Assembly: GCF_014268745.2 (NCBI RefSeq)
Contig: NZ_JABWRB020000002.1
Span: 62,001-126,000 of the forward strand
Direction: 5' to 3'
Source of the DNA: Pseudomonas zanjanensis
GTDB taxonomy: Bacteria > Pseudomonadota > Gammaproteobacteria > Pseudomonadales > Pseudomonadaceae
Length of the DNA: 64,000 bases
Positions 33,191 to 41,380 of this stretch are shown here, in pieces; the stretch's first letter is position 1; every line of letters begins with the position of its first letter. The position numbers and the translations under genes were made by a program. The notes under the pieces are model-generated. The model searched no databases, had not been told where the DNA came from, and worked only from the letters and a program-made list of their open reading frames with translations.

Positions 33191-33511
33191 ATGGTTGAAT
33201 CACAACGAAAAGTCGCTACACCTGAGTTGTATGAAAAATTGATCGATCGTCTCGGGGTGGCCCTGGACGCTGCAAGAACCGCCGGTCGCTTGCGTGATGA
33301 GCGTCCGGCAGAGCTGGAACTGCGTGGCTTGAGCCCCGCAGAGTTCGAACTGGTCAAGGCCTACCTTGAGCAGGTCGGGCACCAGGCCCCTGCTATTGGG
33401 GCCCAGGCAAACAAGCGTCTCGATGCGCCCCGTTCGGCCAAAGTCGTGTGGCTCAAGGACCGGACGCCTGACAAGGATGCTGTAAAGGTCCGGTCACTGC
33501 AGTTCAAGTAA
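33191..33511 (+). CDS. Conserved hypothetical protein, 106 aa
   Basis: A short soluble protein with no signal peptide or membrane segment. It is helical and charged at the N-terminus (LYEKLIDRLGVALDAAR, ELELRGLSPAEFELVKAYL) with a basic tail. GAGGTGAGGG lies just before the ATG and codon use fits the neighbours, so it is probably real. I do not recognise the family. It lies between leuS, which diverges from it, and ydcF. Confidence 0.7.
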   Translation: MVESQRKVATPELYEKLIDRLGVALDAARTAGRLRDERPAELELRGLSPAEFELVKAYLEQVGHQAPAIGAQANKRLDAPRSAKVVWLKDRTPDKDAVKVRSLQFK

Positions 33512-33614
33512 CGCCGGATTCACGCGTGTCGCTTTTTTTGATTCAAGGTTTTTTCGAATCTGTTGTCGCTTTGCGTCAACCCACCTAGGCTTCGGGCATC
33601 TATGGAGATGCCCG

Positions 33615-34376
33615 ATGCCGTTTCGCTATTTCATCAAACAACTTTTATTGCCACCCGGCATTCTTTTGCTGCTGTTGGCGCTTGCCTGGTGGTGGCGCCA
33701 TTCACGACCGCGCCTGGCCCGCCTGTGTTTCGTCGTGGGCTTGGGCGGCTTCTGGCTGATGAGCCTGCCGGTGGTGGTGCAGTGGAGCGCCAAGGCCTTG
33801 GAGCGTGATCCACCGCTACTGCGCAGTGACTGGGCGAGCCTGGCCCAGCGTGCCGACGCCATCGTGGTGCTGGGCTCCGGTCGCGAGCGCGGTGACCCGG
33901 CCTGGGGGGCCGACCAGCCCACCGGTGTGGGTCTTGAGCGCCAGCGTTATGCGGCGCGGCTGGCCAAGGCTTCGGGCTTGCCCGTGCTGACAACCGGGGG
34001 CTTGCACTACGGCACCCCGCCCAGCGAGGCCAGGCTGATGGCTGACTCGATGCGCGATGATTTCGGCGTGACCGTGCGCTGGCAGGAAGAGCGCAGCCGC
34101 ACGACCTGGGAAAACGCCCAGATGAGCGCCGAAATCCTGCTGCCCGCCGGCATCAAGCGAGTGGTGGTGGTCACCCAGGCCTGGCACATGCCGCGGGCGG
34201 CCTGGAGTTTCGAACGCTCGGGATTTGAAGTGGTGCCGGCACCTGTGGGTTTCCTGGGCCAGGACAACGCCCGGCCACTGGGTGGCTGGATGCCGGAGTT
34301 CAAGGCGATCTGGCAGTCGGGGCAACTGATGAACGAGGCGGTGGGGCTGGTGGGGTATTGGTTGTTTTATCGCTGA
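33615..34376 (+). CDS. YdcF/ElyC/SanA-family (DUF218) membrane protein
   Basis: A 253-residue protein with two hydrophobic segments at residues about 10-55 (LLLPPGILLLLLALAWWW and the next), then a periplasmic DUF218 domain: DAIVVLGSGRERGDPAWG, LPVLTTGGLHYG, SRTTWENAQMSAEIL and VVTQAWHMPRAAWSFERSG. Relatives ElyC and SanA affect envelope integrity and undecaprenyl-phosphate metabolism. The exact role is unknown. GGAGATG precedes the ATG. Confidence 0.9.
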   Translation: MPFRYFIKQLLLPPGILLLLLALAWWWRHSRPRLARLCFVVGLGGFWLMSLPVVVQWSAKALERDPPLLRSDWASLAQRADAIVVLGSGRERGDPAWGADQPTGVGLERQRYAARLAKASGLPVLTTGGLHYGTPPSEARLMADSMRDDFGVTVRWQEERSRTTWENAQMSAEILLPAGIKRVVVVTQAWHMPRAAWSFERSGFEVVPAPVGFLGQDNARPLGGWMPEFKAIWQSGQLMNEAVGLVGYWLFYR

Positions 34377-34396
34377 ATAATTGAAATGAACGCTAT

Positions 34397-34490
34397 TGTG
34401 GCGAGGGAGCTTGCTCCCGCTGGGTCGCGAAGCGGCCCCAAAAAAAGGGCCTGCTGCGCAGGCCAGCGGGAGCAAGCTCCCTCGCCACAG
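34397..34490. repeat. REPIN-like inverted pair, GAGGGAGCTTGCTCCCGC family
   Basis: Opposed arms lie between the convergent ydcF-like and lnt genes. Confidence 0.9.
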
Positions 34491-34518
34491 GGTTTTTCAT
34501 TCACATGGGGGGAACGAG

Positions 34519-36042
34519 TCAAACCGTCCTGGCCATCCGGCTCGCCATCAGCGCCCAGCCCAGCAACAACACACACAAAACGATCAGCGGCCACGAGCGC
34601 CATTGCAGGTACGGGGTCAAGCCGTGCATCGGCACTACTTCGCCATACAGGATGCCGCGCTCGAATTGCGGGATCTGTGCGGTGATCTGGCCGAAGGGGT
34701 TGATCAGGCCGGTCACGCCGTTGTTGGTGGCGCGGATCATCCAGCGGCCGGCCTCCAGGGCGCGCATCTGGGCCATTTGCAGGTGTTGCAACGGGCCGAT
34801 CGAGGTGCCGAACCAGGTGTCGTTGCTGATGGTCAGCAGCAGGTCGCTGCGCGCCGACAGGCTGGCGGCAAACTCCGGGTAGACCACTTCATAGCAGATG
34901 AACGGCGCGATCTGGTAACCCTTGGCTTGCAGCAACGGCTGGTCGGCCGGGCCCCGGGCGAAGTCCGACATGGGCAGGTCGAAGAAGGCGATCAGGCCGC
35001 GCAGGAGGTCCTGCAGGGGCACGTATTCGCCGAACGGCACGAGCTTTTGCTTCAAATAAGTACCGTCACCTTCGCCGGTCACGGTGATGCCGTTGTAGTA
35101 ACGCTTTTCGTGGCGCACCAGTTGCCGGATCGGCACGCCGGTGATCAACGCCGACTGCCGTTCGGCGGCGAAGTTGCCCATCATGTCCAGGTAGCCCTGG
35201 GCGGACTCCTTGAGCACCGGCACCGCGGTTTCCGGCCAGATCAGCAGGTCGACGCGCTTGGAGGCGAAGCTCATGTCGCGGTACAGCGCCAGCTGCGCAT
35301 TGAGCTGGTCGGGGTCCCATTTCATGCTTTGTTCGATGTTGCCCTGGATCGCCGCGACACTCAGCGGGTTGCCCGAGGGGCTGGTCCAGGCGTGGCCCTT
35401 GAGCGCCATGCCGGCCACCCATGGGCCGATCAGCAGCAACACGCCCGCGGCAATAAAGCCTTTGCGGGCGCCGCGGAGCAACCGGGGCGCGTTGTACAGC
35501 AGCGCGGCGGTCAGGGCGAGGGTGAAGGAGATCAGCCACATCCCGCCCAATGGCGCGAGGCCGGCCAGGGGGCCGTCGAGCTGGCTATAGCCGGAATACA
35601 GCCACGGGAACCCGGTGAGAAACCAGCCACGAAACGCTTCCTGGCCCAGCCACAGCGCGGCGAATGCCAGGGCATCGGCCAGTGGCGCCTCGTTGCGGCG
35701 CAACCAGCGCGCCCACAACCAGGCGGGCAGGGCGAAGAACCAGGCGATGGCGGCGATGAACAGCAGCATCAAGAACCCGGCGAGCAGCACCGAGGCGCCA
35801 CCGAAGTTGTGGATGCTGACGTAGATCCAACTGGTGCCGGCGCCAAACAAACCGAAACCGAAACACCAGCCACGGCCCAAGGCCTGGCGCGGCGAAAGCT
35901 CGCGCAGCCCGGCGTAGAACAAACCGACCGCCAGCAATGCCAGCGGCCAGATATCGAACGGCGCCAAGGCCAGGGTGGTGATCGCACCGGCCGCCACGGC
36001 CAGCAAGTTACCGGGCCAGCCGGGGCGGGTTGTCCAGCGCAT
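34519..36042 (-). CDS. lnt: Apolipoprotein N-acyltransferase
   Basis: Lnt adds the third acyl chain to the N-terminal Cys of lipoproteins in the inner membrane, completing proteins such as LptE and RlpA made in this window. The protein has 507 residues. About six membrane spans fill residues 1-220. The nitrilase-like periplasmic domain follows, with the Glu-Lys-Cys triad visible as WPETAVPV, KLVPFGEYVPL and FICYEVVYPE. It is last in the phoH-ybeY-ybeX-lnt operon, 27 bp after ybeX. Confidence 0.96.
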   Translation of the reverse strand: MRWTTRPGWPGNLLAVAAGAITTLALAPFDIWPLALLAVGLFYAGLRELSPRQALGRGWCFGFGLFGAGTSWIYVSIHNFGGASVLLAGFLMLLFIAAIAWFFALPAWLWARWLRRNEAPLADALAFAALWLGQEAFRGWFLTGFPWLYSGYSQLDGPLAGLAPLGGMWLISFTLALTAALLYNAPRLLRGARKGFIAAGVLLLIGPWVAGMALKGHAWTSPSGNPLSVAAIQGNIEQSMKWDPDQLNAQLALYRDMSFASKRVDLLIWPETAVPVLKESAQGYLDMMGNFAAERQSALITGVPIRQLVRHEKRYYNGITVTGEGDGTYLKQKLVPFGEYVPLQDLLRGLIAFFDLPMSDFARGPADQPLLQAKGYQIAPFICYEVVYPEFAASLSARSDLLLTISNDTWFGTSIGPLQHLQMAQMRALEAGRWMIRATNNGVTGLINPFGQITAQIPQFERGILYGEVVPMHGLTPYLQWRSWPLIVLCVLLLGWALMASRMARTV

Positions 36043-36069
36043 GTGTGTCCTTAGCGGGTCTCGCAGGGG

Positions 36070-36909
36070 TTATCGGCCAATGGGTGACAGGCGCAGCAAG
36101 TGAATCCGACGGCTGTCGGCATTCAGGATGCGGAAGCGCCAGGAGCCGATTTCCGTGGTTTCGTTGCGCTTGGGCAGGTGCCCGAAAGCACTCATCACCA
36201 GGCCGCCGACGGTGTCGAACTCATCGTCGGAGAACTGGCTGTCGAAGAATTCGTTGAAGTTCTCGATCGGCGTCAGGGCCTTGATCAGGAAGTCGCCGCT
36301 GGGCAGTGGCTTGATGTAGCTGTCTTCCTCGACGTCGTGCTCGTCCTCGATGTCGCCAACGATCTGCTCGAGCACGTCTTCGATGGTGACCAGGCCGGCC
36401 ACGCCGCCATATTCGTCGATGACGATGGCCATGTGGTTGTGGTTGGCGCGGAATTCACGCAGCAGCACGTTCAGGCGCTTGGACTCGGGCACGAAGGTGG
36501 CCGGGCGCAGCAGGTCCTTGATGTTGAAGCTGTCGCCGTTCTCCTGGAGGATCAGCGGCAGCAGGTCCTTGGCCAGCAGCACGCCCATGACATCGTCATG
36601 GCTCTCGCCGACGACTGGGTAGCGCGAGTGAGCGGAGTCGACCACGGCGGGCAGGAATTCACGCGGGGTCTGGGTCGCCTTGATGCTGACCATCTGCGAG
36701 CGCGGGACCATGATGTCCCGCACTTGCAGGTCAGCGACCTGGATGGCGCCTTCGACGATGGCCAGCGCTTCGCTGTCCAGCAGTTTGTTCTGGTGTGCAT
36801 CGCGCAGCAGCTCCAGCAGCTCCTGGCGGTTTTTCGGCTCATGGGCAAAAGCCTGGGTGAGCTTGCCCAGCCATGACTTCTGCCCGTTGGTCGATCGATC
36901 TTCGCTCAT
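36070..36909 (-). CDS. ybeX: CorC/YbeX CBS-domain protein
   Basis: A 279-residue cytoplasmic protein with two CBS domains (DIMVPRSQMVSI at about 65; RPATFVPESKRLNVLLREF at about 135) and a C-terminal CorC_HlyC domain (ADSRRIHLLRL). Homologues were tied to magnesium/cobalt efflux. In E. coli YbeX also affects ribosome metabolism, matching its neighbours ybeY and phoH. The ATG at 36909 gives the usual MSEDRSTNGQKSWLGKL start. Confidence 0.93.
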   Translation of the reverse strand: MSEDRSTNGQKSWLGKLTQAFAHEPKNRQELLELLRDAHQNKLLDSEALAIVEGAIQVADLQVRDIMVPRSQMVSIKATQTPREFLPAVVDSAHSRYPVVGESHDDVMGVLLAKDLLPLILQENGDSFNIKDLLRPATFVPESKRLNVLLREFRANHNHMAIVIDEYGGVAGLVTIEDVLEQIVGDIEDEHDVEEDSYIKPLPSGDFLIKALTPIENFNEFFDSQFSDDEFDTVGGLVMSAFGHLPKRNETTEIGSWRFRILNADSRRIHLLRLSPIGR

Positions 36910-36949
36910 AGCGATTACTCTGAATCCTTTGTCGTTACAGGTTGATGTA

Positions 36950-37408
36950 TCAGTGTTCGTCGCCGGCGTAGGGGTCGGGATGACCCAGCTCTGCAAGCAA
37001 CGTTCGTTCCAGCGCTTCCATTTCTTCGGCTTCGTCATCTTCTATATGGTCGTAACCCAATAGATGCAAGCAGCCGTGAATCACCAGATGGGCCCAATGG
37101 GCCTCGGATGTCTTGTCTTGTTCCGCCGCTTCACGTTCCACCACCGGGACGCAGATCACCAGATCGCCCAGCAGCGGGATGTCGAGCAATTCGTCGGGAA
37201 CATCGGCGGGGAACGACAGCACGTTGGTGGCGTAGTCTTTCTGCCGCCAGGTGTGGTTCAGCTCGCGGCCTTCGGGCTCGTCCACCAGGCGGATCGTCAG
37301 CTCGGAATCGGCGCTGCGCTGGCGCAGGGCCAGTTCGCACCATTGGCGGAACTGGGCTTCGCTGGGGGCGGCGTGTTCACAGGCCACTTGCAGGTCGAGT
37401 TCAAGCAT
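36950..37408 (-). CDS. ybeY: rRNA maturation endoribonuclease YbeY
   Basis: A 152-residue zinc-dependent RNase needed for 16S 3'-end processing and 70S quality control. The metal site is HLVIHGCLHLLGYDH (three His). The conserved Arg region is LNHTWRQKDYATNVLSFP. The ATG at 37408 is used; an earlier MAAM start is possible. It overlaps the phoH stop by 8 bp, the widely conserved phoH-ybeY pair. Confidence 0.95.
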   Translation of the reverse strand: MLELDLQVACEHAAPSEAQFRQWCELALRQRSADSELTIRLVDEPEGRELNHTWRQKDYATNVLSFPADVPDELLDIPLLGDLVICVPVVEREAAEQDKTSEAHWAHLVIHGCLHLLGYDHIEDDEAEEMEALERTLLAELGHPDPYAGDEH

Positions 37409-38411
37409 TGCGGCCATTGCCTTTGCTTTCGGCCAACTCTTCCTCGGCGCGATGCTCGAAACGCTCGTAGGCTTCGACAATGCGCTGCACCAACGGGTGG
37501 CGCACGACGTCCTTGGGCATGAAATGCGTGAAGCTGATGCCCGGCACGTCCTTGAGCACCTGGATCACATGGTTCAGGCCGGACTTGGTGCCCCGGGGCA
37601 GGTCGACCTGGGTGATGTCCCCGGTGATGACGGCGGTGGAGCCGAAGCCGATCCGGGTCAGGAACATTTTCATCTGCTCGACCGTGGTGTTCTGGCTTTC
37701 GTCGAGGATGATGAAGCTGTTGTTCAAGGTTCGGCCACGCATGTAGGCCAGTGGCGCGACCTCGATGACCTGGCGCTCGATCAGCTTGGCGACGTATTCA
37801 AAGCCGAGCATTTCATACAGCGCGTCATAGAGCGGGCGCAGGTACGGGTCGATCTTCTGTGCCAGGTCGCCGGGCAGGAAGCCGAGTTTTTCACCCGCTT
37901 CGACCGCCGGTCGCACCAACAGGATACGCCGCACCTGTTCGCGTTCCAGCGCATCGACGGCGCAGGCCACGGCCAGGTAGGTCTTGCCGGTACCGGCCGG
38001 GCCGATGCCGAAGTTGATGTCGTTGCCGAGGATTTCCTTCACGTAGCGCTGCTGATTCAAGCCGCGCGGGCGAATCATGCCTTTTTTCGTGCGCAGGGCC
38101 ACGGCAGGTTCCGACGGGGCGGGGTTGTCGAGTTCTTCGACAGCCGACTCCTGGAGGAACAGGTGGACCGTATCCGGCGACAGCTCGCTCCCCTTGGTTT
38201 CCCGGTAGAGACGGCGCAGCAGGTTTTCCGCGGAGGTGGTGTGCTTGGGTTCGCCGATCAGTTCGAACTGGTTTCCGCGGTTGCGGATCTCGATGGCCAG
38301 GCGCTGTTCGATCAAGCGCAGATGCTCGTCGAATTGCCCGCACAGATTGGCGAAGCGGCGAGCCTCAAAGGGCTCGAGAATAAAGCGATGTGGTTCGATG
38401 GGTGCGTTCAA
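37401..38411 (-). CDS. ybeZ: PhoH-family ATPase (YbeZ)
   Basis: A 336-residue P-loop ATPase of the PhoH group, thought to act with YbeY in RNA metabolism. The Walker A is GPAGTGKTYLA (near 143) and Walker B is NNSFIILDESQNTT. ITGDITQVDLPRG matches sensor motif positions. The N-terminal 110 residues form the KH-like region found in YbeZ proteins. A REPIN lies between this gene and miaB upstream. Confidence 0.94.
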   Translation of the reverse strand: MNAPIEPHRFILEPFEARRFANLCGQFDEHLRLIEQRLAIEIRNRGNQFELIGEPKHTTSAENLLRRLYRETKGSELSPDTVHLFLQESAVEELDNPAPSEPAVALRTKKGMIRPRGLNQQRYVKEILGNDINFGIGPAGTGKTYLAVACAVDALEREQVRRILLVRPAVEAGEKLGFLPGDLAQKIDPYLRPLYDALYEMLGFEYVAKLIERQVIEVAPLAYMRGRTLNNSFIILDESQNTTVEQMKMFLTRIGFGSTAVITGDITQVDLPRGTKSGLNHVIQVLKDVPGISFTHFMPKDVVRHPLVQRIVEAYERFEHRAEEELAESKGNGRNA

Positions 38412-38525
38412 GGTCGTTTTTAGCCGCCCAGGGGCAATTAGGGTGAAATCAAGGATAACGCCAGTAGGCTGGGTGCGAAAGCTCTTAAACAGGCGAATCT
38501 GGTTCCGGCGACCGGCGCGGTCTTT

Positions 38526-38616
38526 TGTGGGAGCGGGCTTGCTCGCGAAGGCGGTCTTACATTCAGCGCATGTGTTGTCTGATCTACCGCTTTCGCGAGC
38601 AAGCCCGCTCCCACAG
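38526..38616. repeat. REPIN, GTGGGAGCGGGCTTGCTCGCGA family
   Basis: A standard inverted pair of about 90 bp between miaB and phoH. It splits an arrangement that is a compact operon in many other bacteria. Confidence 0.92.
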
Positions 38617-38628
38617 GGGAATAAGTGC

Positions 38629-39957
38629 TCACTGAATGAGCGAACCCCGCAGCGAGTGCGGTTGCGCGGCGTCGATGTGCACGTCGGCGAACTGGCCGAT
38701 CAGGGCCGGGGTGTCGCAGCGGAAATTGACGATGCGGTTGTTTTCGGTGCGTCCTTGCAGCTCGCCCGGGTCTTTTTTCGAATAATCGGTCACCAGAATC
38801 CGCTGGACGGAACCGACCATCTGTCGGCTGATCTCGAAGCCCTGCTGGTTGAGGCGGTGTTGCAAGGCGTTGAGCCGTTCTTTTTTCAGTTCTTCCGGGG
38901 TTTCGTCCGCCAAGTCGGCCGCCGGGGTGCCAGGGCGTTGGCTGTAGACGAAGGAATAGGAAAAGTCGAAGCCCACGTCTTCGATCAGCTTCATGGTTTG
39001 CTGGAAATCTTTCTCGGTTTCGCCGGGGAAGCCGACGATAAAGTCCGAGCTGATGCAGATACCTGGCACGGCGGCGCGCAACTTGCGCAGTTTGGATTTG
39101 TACTCCAGCGCCGTGTGGTTGCGCTTCATGGCCGCAAGGATCCGGTCAGAGCCCGATTGCACCGGCAGGTGCAGGTGCTTGACCAGTTCGGGAACCTCGG
39201 CGTGGGCCTGGATCAGGCTGTCGGAGAACTCCAGCGGATGGGAGGTGGTGTAGCGGATGCGGTCGATGCCGTCCACTGCCGCCACGACGCGGATCAGTTC
39301 GGCGAGGTCCGCCAGGCGTCCGTCATGGGTCAGGCCGCGATAGCCGTTGACGTTCTGCCCCAGCAGGGTCACTTCGCGCACGCCGTTTTCCGCCAGGTGG
39401 ATGATCTCGGCGATCACGTCGTCGAACGGCCGGCTGACTTCTTCGCCGCGGGTATATGGCACCACGCAGAACGTGCAGTACTTGCTGCAGCCTTCCATCA
39501 CCGACACATAGGCACTGGGGCCATCGATGCGCGGTTCGGGCAGGTGGTCGAATTTTTCGATTTCCGGGAACGAGACGTCCACTTGCGGCAGCTTGGTGCT
39601 GCGGGCGGCGTCGATCATCTCCGGCAGGCGGTGCAAGGTCTGCGGGCCGAAGACCACGTCCACGTAGGGCGCGCGATCACGAATGGCCGCGCCTTCCTGG
39701 CTGGCCACGCAACCGCCCACGGCGATGACCATCTCCGGGTTGGCCAGCTTCAGTTCACGCCAGCGGCCGAGCTGGGAGTACACCCGGTCCTGGGCACGTT
39801 CGCGGATGGAGCAGGTATTGAGCAGGATCACGTCCGCGTCTTCGGCGCGAGCGGTGACTTCCAGGGCCTGGTGTTCGCCCAGCAGATCGACCATGCGCGA
39901 GCTGTCGTACTCGTTCATCTGGCAACCGTGGGTTTCGATGTAAAGCTTCTTGGCCAT
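38629..39957 (-). CDS. miaB: tRNA-2-methylthio-N6-dimethylallyladenosine synthase MiaB
   Basis: This radical-SAM methylthiotransferase modifies i6A37 of tRNAs reading UNN codons. The protein has 442 residues. The N-terminal UPF0004 domain carries THGCQMNEYDS with the first cluster Cys, then NTCSIRE and VGGCVASQEG. The radical-SAM motif is CSKYCTFC. The C-terminal TRAM domain covers about 380-440. The ATG at 39957 gives MAKKLYIETHG. It is divergent from the DUF1820 gene. Confidence 0.97.
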   Translation of the reverse strand: MAKKLYIETHGCQMNEYDSSRMVDLLGEHQALEVTARAEDADVILLNTCSIRERAQDRVYSQLGRWRELKLANPEMVIAVGGCVASQEGAAIRDRAPYVDVVFGPQTLHRLPEMIDAARSTKLPQVDVSFPEIEKFDHLPEPRIDGPSAYVSVMEGCSKYCTFCVVPYTRGEEVSRPFDDVIAEIIHLAENGVREVTLLGQNVNGYRGLTHDGRLADLAELIRVVAAVDGIDRIRYTTSHPLEFSDSLIQAHAEVPELVKHLHLPVQSGSDRILAAMKRNHTALEYKSKLRKLRAAVPGICISSDFIVGFPGETEKDFQQTMKLIEDVGFDFSYSFVYSQRPGTPAADLADETPEELKKERLNALQHRLNQQGFEISRQMVGSVQRILVTDYSKKDPGELQGRTENNRIVNFRCDTPALIGQFADVHIDAAQPHSLRGSLIQ

Positions 39958-40041
39958 GGACGGGTTCATCACGTGATTCAAAGAACCGCGCATTATAGGG
40001 AACAAGTCCCCCGGTTCCTACCGCTGCGCGAACAGTGGCTA

Positions 40042-40050
40042 TGCTATAGT
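40042..40050 (+). promoter_or_regulatory. Extended -10 promoter for the DUF1820 gene
   Basis: TGCTATAGT is a good extended -10 (TGn plus TATAGT) 40 bases before the DUF1820 start. No clear -35 is needed for such promoters. Confidence 0.55.
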
Positions 40051-40090
40051 TCGCGCCCTCATTTTTACCCGCCGATGTGTTTCGCCAGCC

Positions 40091-40420
40091 ATGACCAAAC
40101 GTGAAGCTCCAATCTACAAGGTGATTTTCCTCAACCAGGGCCAGGTGTTCGAAATGTACGCCAAGCAGATCTATCAAAGTGATCTGTGGGGCTTCCTGGA
40201 AGTGGAAGAGTTCGTCTTTGGCGAGCGCACGCAAGTGGTCGTCGACCCGAGCGAGGAAAAGCTCAAGGCGCAGTTCGAAGGCGTGGTGCGCAGCTTCGTG
40301 CCGATGCACTCGATCGTGCGCATCGACGAAGTCGAACGCCTGGGCACCCCGAAAATCAGCGAAGCCCGCGGCGCGGTCGGCAATGTGATGCCGTTTCCGA
40401 TGCCGATGCCTGAAAAGTAG
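40091..40420 (+). CDS. DUF1820 family protein
   Basis: A 109-residue soluble protein with YKVIFLNQGQVFEMYAKQI, LWGFLEVEEFVFGERTQVVVDP and a Pro/Met-rich end (VMPFPMPMPEK). The family is widespread in gammaproteobacteria, usually beside miaB, with no known function. Linkage to miaB is the only functional hint. Confidence 0.9.
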   Translation: MTKREAPIYKVIFLNQGQVFEMYAKQIYQSDLWGFLEVEEFVFGERTQVVVDPSEEKLKAQFEGVVRSFVPMHSIVRIDEVERLGTPKISEARGAVGNVMPFPMPMPEK

Positions 40421-40460
40421 TTGCCAGTCAGTTAAGAGAAAAGAAGCCGAGCGCGGCCTT

Positions 40461-40593
40461 TGTGGCGAGGGGATTTATCCCCGCTGGGGCGCGAAGCGGC
40501 CCTAAAACCTGACACCTCGGTATTAGAGATTGATTGAGTTGACTGCTTTGGGGCCGCTTCGCAGCCCAGCGGGGATAAATCCCCTCGCCACAG
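40461..40593. repeat. REPIN-like inverted pair, GAGGGGATTTATCCCC family
   Basis: Opposed GTGGCGAGGGGATTTATCCCCGC arms with inner GCGAAGCGGCC and GGCCGCTTCGC segments. It lies between the convergent DUF1820 and SEL1 genes. Confidence 0.9.
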
Positions 40594-40608
40594 AAGGCCG
40601 TGGTGGAT

Positions 40609-41163
40609 TCAGGGCAACGGCGAAAAAGGCGTACGTCCGTCGGCGTTCTGCAATTCCATCAGGTATTTGCGAAAGATCTGCCCCAGCACCTGGGTCGCCA
40701 CTTCCAATTCATCGCGAGGCATCTGCTCGGCGACTTCGTCGGCGGTGTCCAGGGCTTCTTCGGCGCCGTTGACCGCGGCCATCTTCAGCACGATATAAGC
40801 CTGGACGTTGTTGGCCGGCACGCCTTCGCCATGGAAGAACATGCCACCGAGCTTGAATTGCGCCTGGGCATGGCCTTGCAGCGAGGCTTTTTCGAAGTAG
40901 TTGAGGGCTTGCTTGAGGTCGCGCGGTGCAGTCTTGCCTTCGTAGTAGAACTCGCCCAACTCGTATTGCGCTTGTGCATCACCTGCGTCCGCCGCTTTTT
41001 GACAGGCGTCGAGTGCCGGTGCGAGATCTTGTGGCTGGGTGTTGAGCGTGCAACGGCCCAGCGCCGGGATCAACAACGAGTTGCCGCCTGCCTGTGCATT
41101 CGCCAGCAGCGGCTGAAGGAGCAACAGGCAGCCCAAGGCAAGGGTGCGGCCGGTGCGGTTCAT
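40609..41163 (-). CDS. SEL1-like repeat periplasmic protein
   Basis: A 184-residue protein with a signal peptide ending LLANAQA and two to three SEL1 helical repeats (AQYELGEFYYEGKTAPRDL; AQFKLGGMFFHGEGVPANN). Such repeats mediate protein-protein contacts. No partner can be named. The ATG at 41163 is chosen because it opens a proper signal peptide. A longer start at 41223 lacks one. Confidence 0.85.
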   Translation of the reverse strand: MNRTGRTLALGCLLLLQPLLANAQAGGNSLLIPALGRCTLNTQPQDLAPALDACQKAADAGDAQAQYELGEFYYEGKTAPRDLKQALNYFEKASLQGHAQAQFKLGGMFFHGEGVPANNVQAYIVLKMAAVNGAEEALDTADEVAEQMPRDELEVATQVLGQIFRKYLMELQNADGRTPFSPLP

Positions 41164-41342
41164 GGGAATCGACTTACCTCTGAGGGGCGCGCGGACCCTC
41201 CAGGGGATCCAATAAGCGCGCATTATGAAATAAGCGGGGCCATCCTTACAAAGTCTTTACTCGTTTTTCTGCTGCGAGGGAATGCTAATAGCAGCTTCGG
41301 GCATAAATACGTAGGAAAAGGGCGGGGGGTTGTCAGCAATCA

Positions 41343-41368
41343 CTGACGCCGGCGTCAGCCAGCGTCAG
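41343..41368 (-). terminator. Hairpin after hemL
   Basis: On the hemL strand CTGACGCTGGC-TGAC-GCCGGCGTCAG forms an 11-bp stem with one wobble. It starts 13 bases after the hemL stop. No T-run follows, so termination is likely but not certain. It contains the perfect palindrome CTGACGCCGGCGTCAG. Confidence 0.5.
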
Positions 41369-41380
41369 TTATCCACAGGC

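Noticed and set aside
41369..41377. TTATCCACA, a perfect DnaA box (another lies at 62236-62244)
   Set aside because: Single isolated boxes without AT-rich repeats or dnaA/dnaN context do not make an origin; the second lies over a start codon.
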